Below, piece after piece: positions 49,601 to 64,000 of a stretch of 64,000 nucleotides of DNA. The stretch lies in contig JAAOOA010000033.1 in assembly GCA_012861695.1 (NCBI GenBank), positions 9,069,825 to 9,133,824 of the forward strand, written 5' to 3'. Under the pieces are notes generated by a model that saw nothing but the letters and a program-made list of their open reading frames with translations, did not search any database and had not been told where the DNA came from. The DNA is from Trematomus loennbergii. Its lineage: Eukaryota > Chordata > Actinopteri > Perciformes > Nototheniidae. Each line of letters opens with the position of its first letter. Within the stretch, counting starts at the first letter, position 1. Position numbers and translations under genes: made by a program.

Positions 49601-52600
49601 AGAGAATAACTCTCATCTGCAGCAAAAAGGCACCTCACATGACAGTTACGATTTCGACTATCCGAGTCTTTATTTAAATTTAAAAACCTGAGTTTGTAAG
49701 TATCTAAAAATAGACCCACTCCATTTTGAACTCAGGCTTAGCTTTCTATTTAACCTGATTTATTTATGAGTTGAATTATGGGAAAAGCACTCAACATAAA
49801 AAATGAGGCATGTTAATTGCTCATAGCTAATTTGTCTTTGGTTAATAAACAGTGCCACCCTCTGGCCAACAGCTGTTACTGCAGCCTGAAGGAACAAACG
49901 TGCTTCACATTCTGCATTCACAGTCATAACCCAATTTATAATGAAAGGAAACAGAGTACTAGCTTAGTCTTTAACTTTATAAATTGTATTGTACTGTAAT
50001 TAAACATGAAACAGGAAAGCAGGAAAAAAAAGAACGTCATTTCCAAATCTGAATAGGAAAAGCATCGCTGCTTACATTCAGACTGGACATATTGGGGACG
50101 AAGAGACACAGATGAAGACGAGGAGGGAGGAGGTGGAGGAGGAGGAGGAGGAAGAGTAGGCGGCAGCCCCACACCGGGCGGTCCGATGGGAGGGGAAGCA
50201 GTGATTGCCGTTGGGTGGTTGGGGGTTTCAATCCCACTAGTTGCTATCAGTGGGGGTCCTGAGGGAGACACAAGCCCAAGCTGTTGTCTCAGGTTTATGA
50301 GGACAGTGAGTCTTTGGTTTGTGCGACTAAAACGTTTTTCATGCCCCACCAGTTGCTTTAAAAAGACACTATGATGTTGGCAGAAACTGATAACATCTGT
50401 CAAATGTAATGCTTCAACAATGTGATCAAATATATTTTTGGATCTGATTTATAGCAAAAAATAATAGCAAATTAGATCCAAACTTTAAACTAATAACTAA
50501 TTTTCAAGAACCATTATAATTAAGGCAACGGCTGGAATGGGCCCAATAGACAGGATGGTGTGTAAGAGCAGCCTTATGAAAGCTTTTTCCTAGGGCTGCT
50601 TCTACATCCAAGAAAGAAGTCAAATTTGGTCACAAAAACCACCAAGTTTGGTTTTGTTATGTCAGATGTTACCTGATTCAGCTATACACAGTCATGTATA
50701 CAATGCAGTACGTAAAGTAAAGAGATAAGAGATTACCAATCAGTCCAAGTTAGCAAATTACCAGCAAAGGAGGAAAATGTGTCTTGCGGCGCCTTATGGA
50801 ATAACTAGCTGCAGTGGTTTGTACTAACCAAAAGTCACCAGTTGCTGTCACAATACTTTTCGTGTTTTATTGTGGTTGCCATTTCTGCTCGCTGTGGCGG
50901 TGCTACTTACCGGTCATGGGGAAGACCCCCGGTGGTGGCGGCTGGCCGTAAAGTGGCATCGCAGGCATCCTGAGGGGAGGGGGTGGCTCGGTCATCGGAG
51001 GCATGGGCAGGCCACCGGGGGGGGGCATAACAGGCGGGGGAGGGAACGGAATAATGTTCGGTAGATTCACATCATCAACGATGAGAGGGTCGTTGCCGTG
51101 GTCGAATAAACAAAGGTCGCCACGGACACAAAATCCCTTTTCTGTGACAGAGGGGGAGACAAAGATCAAATGTTATCCTTTTCATATTAAATGGTTATGT
51201 ATTTCTGAAGTTTAGGAAAGCATAAACAACTATCATCTAGGCAAAACCTAAAATATCCTTATTACTTTCTCCTTAGATGCCATTAAATACCTATTTGTAC
51301 CCTTATCTATCCAACAGGGTTAGGGCCCTGAAAGTCCAATTAATTCACAAATAAATGACTGGAATGAAAGAAGCAATAGGACTAAATAAACAAGATGAAA
51401 GCTTCTCCAAGTTAAAAGCAGCTAGGACATGATCGCAGTGCATGTATTTACACCACAGTCTCATTAAGAAACTGGGTCCCTAATGGCTGTGTTTAAGCAA
51501 TGTGGCAGATAGCAGTGAGCTTCAGGGACAGTGGGTAAGTTTAAACCCTATGCATGTCTCTGGGGAGGGGTGGTGGGTCTGCTGCCTTTCACTGGGGAGA
51601 AGAGAGAGGAGTGCTAAACAGTGGTCATTAGTGATGAGACTAAACAAGGCAATCAATAACCCTCATGGGAAGATGGTAGAGTTTACACAGGAAACTTCAC
51701 AATGACCTCGCCATTTTCTGGAAAACAATTGTAAAAATCAATAGGCTCTTCCATGAAGAAGTTTCAGCAAAATAAAAACAATAAAAAAGATTGATAGAAA
51801 GAAGAAATTAAAAGACAAGGAGAACAAATGATAATGTTCCTACCGTCGTAATCCCTGCAGCGCTGTTTGAGCGAAACATTCTTGTTGCCGAATGGCTTGC
51901 CGACACCATCTTGCCTCTGGGCGCTGTAGTAGCCCGACCAGCTGTCTGTGGTGCTATCGGGCAGGTGGGCCGCTGTAACCACGGAAACACCGCCAGCTCC
52001 CGGGACTCCTGCGGACGACGTTGAGGAAAAGGGGTGGGGTGTGGGCAGGGGCAGCGGCAGCAGAGGAGACTGGTGCTGCTGCTGGGAGACGGACGTGTTT
52101 GAAGAGTTGTAGCAGTCTGTATCCTTCCTTTCCAACTCAAACTTGGACTTGTAGTCTGGCAAAGACAAGCAGAAAGAGGTATTTAAACACAACATATATA
52201 AAGTATTACAGTAGAGCAGTGGACAAAACCCTGTAAACTTAAAAACAGCTACTTCTCCCACTATTTAAAACACAGATGTAAATTACCGTAACCCTGCAGG
52301 TGATAAGGCCAATTCCAGGCCATGTTGTTGAATACCCACTGATGTGACTGCAAAGCTGTCCACATAATTTCTTATTGATAAAAACTCCCAGCAACACTGA
52401 CCAACAGAAAACAATACAAATAGCTAGATCCAGTCTCCAGCAGCACTTCTGCATCAGTGAGGACAGTTCGACTGTGCCGACAGAAGCTTCAGGAGCTTCT
52501 GCACTCCTGGGTCTGGTCCCTTGTGCTGTTGTTATTGGTTGTTGTGGAAGTTCTCACCTCTGCCTCCTCTGTGCTCTCTGTCTCTGCTCTTTCCTCGGCT

Positions 52601-55600
52601 GCCACTCCTGCTCCTGCTCCGGCTCCTGCTCCGGCTGTAGCTCCTCCCCCGGGGGCTGCCCCTGCGCCGCTCGTGACGCTCCCGCTCGCGGTGTGAGTCG
52701 CTGAGGCTTTTCCCGTGCCGATCGAAGTCTCGCCGCTTTCGCTCATCTCGCCTTCTGTCGTCGCGGGCCCTGTGTGGTTGATAAGTTAGAGGAAAAATTA
52801 AATATTCATCTTAAACCAGCTAAGGCAAATGTAGGTCTGAAAAACTAGATACAAATATTTTTGAATTGGTTCTAGTGGCCTTTATTTGACAGTACTGAAG
52901 AGAGAACCGGGCTTTTTTTTAGACAAGTTGTTTTAAGAACGTTTTTCAAATCTACAGGAAGTGTGAAGTACAATTAACTTCACACAGCGATAGTACAGGA
53001 ATAGGAATCGTAAGTGATCATTTAAAACATTTCTGTCATAAAAACACTGATTAAATGCTTTAGAATACAAATCATGCATTATCAAAGCTCATTAAACACT
53101 TAATCTGTTGTTCTGAATGTATGACAGGTTCTTTTGACTAGCTGTGTTACACACAAGGGACAGGCTACTGGACACCAGGGCCTCATCAAGCTAAAAGCAG
53201 GACTCATGGGATATGAAACTAGCAGTCACCCTGCAACCATAAGTTCCCTACACAACTACACAGTGGTATTGGTAGTGTCAGCATGAGACTAGGACTGCAT
53301 GTGTCACACTTCAGTATCTGGAGAACTTTATGCTTTTTCATTCAGCTGACATGAAACACACCCCTGAAGCCACAGCCATACCTGGACTCGTTGTTTCTCA
53401 GAGGACTTCTCCTCCGCCTGTTTTCTCGGTCCTCCTCCGGAGTTTCAGCCTTTTGGGAAACAAAACAGTTCGTTTTTTTGTAAATCTACATTTTATGTTT
53501 TAAAACCCAGAATATAGTTCCGAGTCTGGTGAGAATGGATCCAAAGCCCCATTTGGAAACATCGTAAACTATATTTTGTTTTTGTCTGGTTATCATCTAC
53601 AAAAGCATTTTTTTATAAACTCACAAACTTTTCTTACCTCCACAACATCAGTTTTGACTGCAGGTGGTTTGACCTCTTCTTTAGGAACTTCCTTGGCAAC
53701 AGGGTTTCCCAGGTAGTTCTTTGTTGTCAGACATTCAAAAAGTTTATCGACAAATCCTGTTGTCTCTGCAAAGACAAGATGAATCATGGCATTAGATGTC
53801 TAGTGAATACTAAATAAATAACAGCACAGAAATCGAACAGAGATTAAATCATTTCAAACATTCAAGAAATAAAGCACCACGCAAGCTAAACAACGATGTT
53901 TCATGTAATAAAGGTTATTTCCAGAGTCATCCGAGGGGAATAAAATACATTCAAATGACGTAAGACAACCTCTTATTGCTATATTGGGGATCAAGTGGTG
54001 GATGAGGAAAATGTACATGTGACTGTAGAATAACTTAAATGAAATAAAGTTAGCTTGTTAGCTGAATGATGTAAATCTCTGCTGGACAACTATCCTGACC
54101 CACCTGAGCTAGAAACAACAGAAAAACTGTTTGTTGCGTTCACTCATATCAGCAGTACTTTTGTTTTGCACTCCTACCTTTTTGTAGGAAGACATCAAGC
54201 TGATCAGCACAAAGTGCTTTCAGCTCTTTCTCCGGTTTGTCCTTCTTCACAAGAGCCACCACATAGTTGGCTAACGCAGAGGGGTCAGCATCACATCTGT
54301 AGATTAAAATAGATACATGTTTAATGTCAGCTATCAGCTACCTTGCTTTACCAATACAAAAGAAAAGAAACATACCAAAAAGGTTAAAAGGTTATAAAGG
54401 CTAAACTACTAAATAAATGAAACGGGGAAGACAAGTAGAAGACAAAACCGAGACAGTGAACTAAATATGGTTTATAATTAAACCAACTGCAACAAATTGC
54501 ATATCATTGGCAACATAAGCCTAATAATAGTAGGTACCAAGTGAGACTTTAAAAATACCTGCAGAGCAAAACATTGCTACAAAAACTTTTGAAAATACCA
54601 ACCAAATGACCCACCATATAATCTAAATGGTATATATTTTACAAAATCTTTAAATGCTAAAAACCATGCTTAAAATGCTAGTCCAGTTTCTGAATTAATA
54701 TCACAAAGTCCTGTGAAAGCACTCGCAACTCAAATCTAATGTATAACTAAAAGACATAACTAGATGGGTTATGTATTAGTACACAAATAACATCTTAAAA
54801 CTAACATCACTTCCATTTGACCTCAGAGAACCATAAAGGGTCATAATGTGAATAATGTGTCTACAAATAAGCTAATGTCAGTGAGAATGACTTGTGTTAA
54901 GTTGATACAGTGTTTTAAGAGCATGCCTTAATATATAAGTGAGGAGGTGACTCATACTGCTTCACCTAACCAATGCATGTGTGCATAACACCATCGAATC
55001 CTCTTTTACACATGTAAATCATTACATTTATTTATGTGCCTTCTTTTATAACAACTATGTCCTGTTATTATTCCAATGTAGTTTAAACATTTACATTTGA
55101 AAGAGGCAGACAGAGTAACTATGCGTAACTATGGAAACTCAAGAGAGCAAACAATTCTTTATCTTTAAAACATATATATAACTTATAACGCTGGATATAT
55201 TTAAACAGATTCAACACATGGTTTAATAATAATTAACATTAGCAACCTTAGCAGCATACAAGTTCATATCTGTTGCAGCTTACTAACTTGCTACATAGCT
55301 GTGAGTAAGTTACATTTTTGTGGGCTAACATCGTGCCTTATTAATCAAAAATAAAAGTGCAACAAACGCTGTACATTCATACATGATTTCCTAAGCGTTG
55401 AATAAGCCTTATACACTCAATTTGCTGTGAAAAGCCAGCTAGCGGCAACGGGGGTTTGCTAACTCGTGCAAGAAATTGCCATCATATTCTAGCAAAGCGT
55501 CCCATTGATGCCAGGCTAAACCAGCTGCTAGCTAGCTAACGTAGCTATGTAGCATGCGAGCTAAATGTCATTTCAATTCAACACTCACATTGGCTCCAGG

Positions 55601-55647
55601 AGTTTTGCCAGCCACGACTTCAATGCTTCCACATTCTCTATGATCAT
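41362..55647 (-). CDS. rbm27: RNA-binding motif protein 27, complete, 21 exons
   Basis: A nuclear RNA-binding protein, paralogue of RBM26, linked in the family to poly(A)-tail exosome targeting. Exons in transcript order: 55589-55647, 54178-54296, 53638-53765, 53382-53449, 52558-52769, 51844-52155, 50911-51141, 50076-50258, 49096-49242, 48815-48968, 48047-48200, 47694-47930, 47223-47360, 46458-46583, 46289-46363, 46011-46187, 45753-45857, 44124-44351, 43925-44008, 43684-43803, 41362-41457. The sum is 3153 nt, 1050 residues (human about 1060), with no frame break. Features: N-terminal PWI-like fold (MIIENVEALKSWLAKLLEP), an RS-rich stretch (about 125-195), a CCCH zinc finger C295-x8-C304-x5-C310-x3-H314, proline-rich tracts, a central RRM (about 555-630), coiled coil (about 735-860), an RG-rich segment (about 880-925), a second RRM-like fold (about 935-1005) and an acidic tail ending SRSWRR. 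The neighbours pou4f3 and lars1 match human RBM27, not RBM26. The exon ending at 46458 uses a GC donor. Confidence 0.96.
42126..43645. mobile_element. hAT element in an rbm27 intron, split by a nested Harbinger-type MITE
   Basis: Ends CAGGGGGGACTGG and CCAGTCCGCCCCTG are imperfect inverted repeats. The exact 8-bp duplication CATGTTCC flanks it (42118-42125, 43646-43653). The unit TTCTCCAGA is tandemly repeated three times near the right end. A second element (42538-43293) is inserted inside. No transposase frame. Confidence 0.88.
42538..43293. mobile_element. PIF/Harbinger-like MITE nested in a hAT element
   Basis: Ends TGGCGCGTTTCCACTACA and TGTAGTGGAAACGCGCCA are exact inverted repeats, flanked by TAA on both sides (42535-42537, 43294-43296), the 3-bp TWA duplication typical of Harbinger elements. 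An inner related word, GGAAATGCGCCATAA, occurs near 43216. No coding capacity. Confidence 0.82.
44790..45010. other. Candidate conserved non-coding stretch in an rbm27 intron
   Basis: Balanced composition with words such as CTTTAATGAGACGGGC, GCGGCCGC and TTAATATCAAGCTAATTTAGG, distinct from the surrounding AT-rich intron and without a coding frame or transposon ends. Might be an intronic enhancer; conservation is not shown. Confidence 0.25.
46456..46457 (-). other. rbm27: GC splice donor in rbm27 (GC-AG intron)
   Basis: Read on the minus strand, the exon ends AAACAG and the intron starts GCATGT. Joining to the exon at 46363 gives KKKQ then EAFKLQQDM, the family sequence, in phase 0. No alternative GT gives this join. 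Confidence 0.8.
46599..46627. repeat. (GA)n simple repeat
   Basis: About 28 bp of AG dinucleotides in an rbm27 intron, close to a splice acceptor. Confidence 0.95.
47600..47680 (+). repeat. Fish LINE/SINE 3'-tail fragment
   Basis: CAGCACTTTGGTCAACGGAGG, then TTTTAAATGTGCTATATAAATAAATAAA, matches the 3' tail of a common fish retroposon. Only the tail is present, in an rbm27 intron about 15 bp from a splice donor. Confidence 0.65.
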
Positions 55648-56142
55648 CGTGAGAAAGACTATAATACTGTCTATAAAATGAAAGTGCGTTTCAATAACCC
55701 TGCTTTCATCGTCTATAAATTTAAAAGCTTTAAGGCCTTCTTCTGTCTCTCTTCACTGGCAGGTCGGGGAAAAGTGTTTTACGGCATGGCAACACAAGAG
55801 GAGTTGTCGTAACGCAGGCCGGATGACGGACGGGTATAATAATTTCGTGTCAAAATTAAACTGCTATAGGTAAATAGGTAGCAGTGGCCCTACCGTATGT
55901 GTATACAAATATACAAAATTAATCGAATAATTTATACATGAAAATATATGCATAGTTCACTAGATATCTAACGACACGACTACTGAAACTTCTTCGAACT
56001 TCATTTCCCAGAAAACCATGCGAGAAGCCTGTGTGTCATCAGCCAGGCACCGGTGGCGTGGGTTTCCCTTGTCAAACTACACACTCTCTTATTTCTTCTG
56101 TCTAAACAATATAGTTATCAGTTGCTCTCAATTTGGTTCAAA
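55648..56142. promoter_or_regulatory. Head-to-head promoter region of rbm27 and lars1
   Basis: The two start codons are 495 bp apart on opposite strands, so both 5' UTRs and promoters lie in this interval. No TATA box is placed convincingly for either gene. AACTTCATTTCCCAGAAAAC, then CATGCG (about 55998-56022), resembles the ZNF143/THAP11-type TTCCCAGAATGC element common in shared housekeeping promoters, though with extra bases. CpG dinucleotides are denser at 55790-55850. Confidence 0.65.
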
Positions 56143-63433
<7,291 letters not shown>

Positions 63434-63519
63434 GTAAGACACAGTTTGCTTTCTGCAGTGTTTTCCTGTTCTCTCGTCTAAATTATCTAGTAGAATTGTT
63501 TGAGATATTATTGACTATG

Positions 63520-64000
63520 ACGGGCCGTCTCCACAGCAGCGTTAAAAAAATCTTGGAGGTGGGCGTATCTGAAGCTTGAGGATTTTTTGCGAGCAACCAA
63601 TCACATGAATCTCCCGCCCGCGACATACGAAGCAAAAAAGCCCGAAGTAAACTGGATATAAACTCCCCAAAACAGGCGAAAACCTACCACTGTCTCTGCC
63701 ACCTCTCTCCATGCCTGGCTCCTCCGGTTTATATCCCGGTAGGTCTGGTCATAAAGCACCGGGTGATTGATTCCCTACCGCTAATTTCTCCTCCATTTTT
63801 TGGAATATGAGGAAATGACCTGCGGTATTTCTCTCCCAGCATACACGCCGTTTGATTGGCTAGAGCTTGAACTGTCAGATTTGCATACACAGGATTTGAT
63901 TGGCTGACGCTTCCACCTCAGCCTCAAAAGTTGAACATTGTTCAACTTTGAATCCTCAAAATCCTCAAAATCTCCGCTCGCCTGCCCACAAAGCATTTCG
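63520..64000 (-). mobile_element. Long-TIR non-autonomous DNA transposon, copy 2 (cut by the window end)
   Basis: Starts ACGGGCCGTCTCCACAGCAG and follows the reverse complement of the element at 14090-14661 almost base for base, including the inverted TTGAACATTGTTCAA and the repeated AATCCTCAAAATCCTC. It lies in the lars1 intron after exon 17. The upstream dinucleotide is TG, not TA. The other end is beyond the window. Confidence 0.85.

Overview
This window is teleost fish genomic DNA, probably percomorph-like. Evidence: vertebrate-style split genes with GT-AG introns, long CA/GT microsatellites, several fish-type non-autonomous DNA transposons, and a single interleukin-4/13-type cytokine gene beside rad50. 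I cannot name the species. All exon boundaries and gene calls come from reading the sequence and comparing it with remembered vertebrate proteins; no database search was run.

Layout. (1) 1-21741, plus strand: the 3' 25 coding exons of rad50, the DNA double-strand-break repair ATPase. It lacks its first exons (including Walker A), and its introns are full of transposons. (2) 22580-23460, plus strand: a complete four-exon il4/13-like cytokine gene with a TATA box and an AU-rich 3' UTR. (3) 23.9-33.9 kb: intergenic DNA with microsatellites and mobile-element relics. (4) 33960-35397, minus strand: complete two-exon pou4f3, a POU-homeodomain factor. (5) 35.4-38.9 kb: intergenic. (6) 41362-55647, minus strand: complete 21-exon rbm27, an RNA-binding protein of about 1050 residues, with a likely 3' UTR reaching about 38944. 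(7) 56143 to the window end, plus strand: the first 17 exons of lars1, cytosolic leucyl-tRNA synthetase, head-to-head with rbm27.

The genes are not an operon; the link is synteny. The human counterparts of rad50/IL4/IL13 and of POU4F3/RBM27/LARS1 lie in two separate parts of 5q. Here they are contiguous.

The most important caution is that three otherwise intact exons (one in rad50, two in lars1) each lack a single G within a G run, breaking the frame in or near highly conserved motifs. This looks like consensus-sequence error rather than gene death. The richest structure outside genes is the mobile DNA: five hAT-type elements with exact or 7-of-8 target duplications in introns or intergenic DNA plus two more with weaker flanks or nesting, three copies of a TTAA-flanked MITE, a Harbinger-type element nested in a hAT element, two opposite copies of a long inverted-repeat element, and a 353-bp element built from ACTAGT/GATATC subrepeats. 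I found no CRISPR array, viral gene, toxin or clearly new biochemical system.
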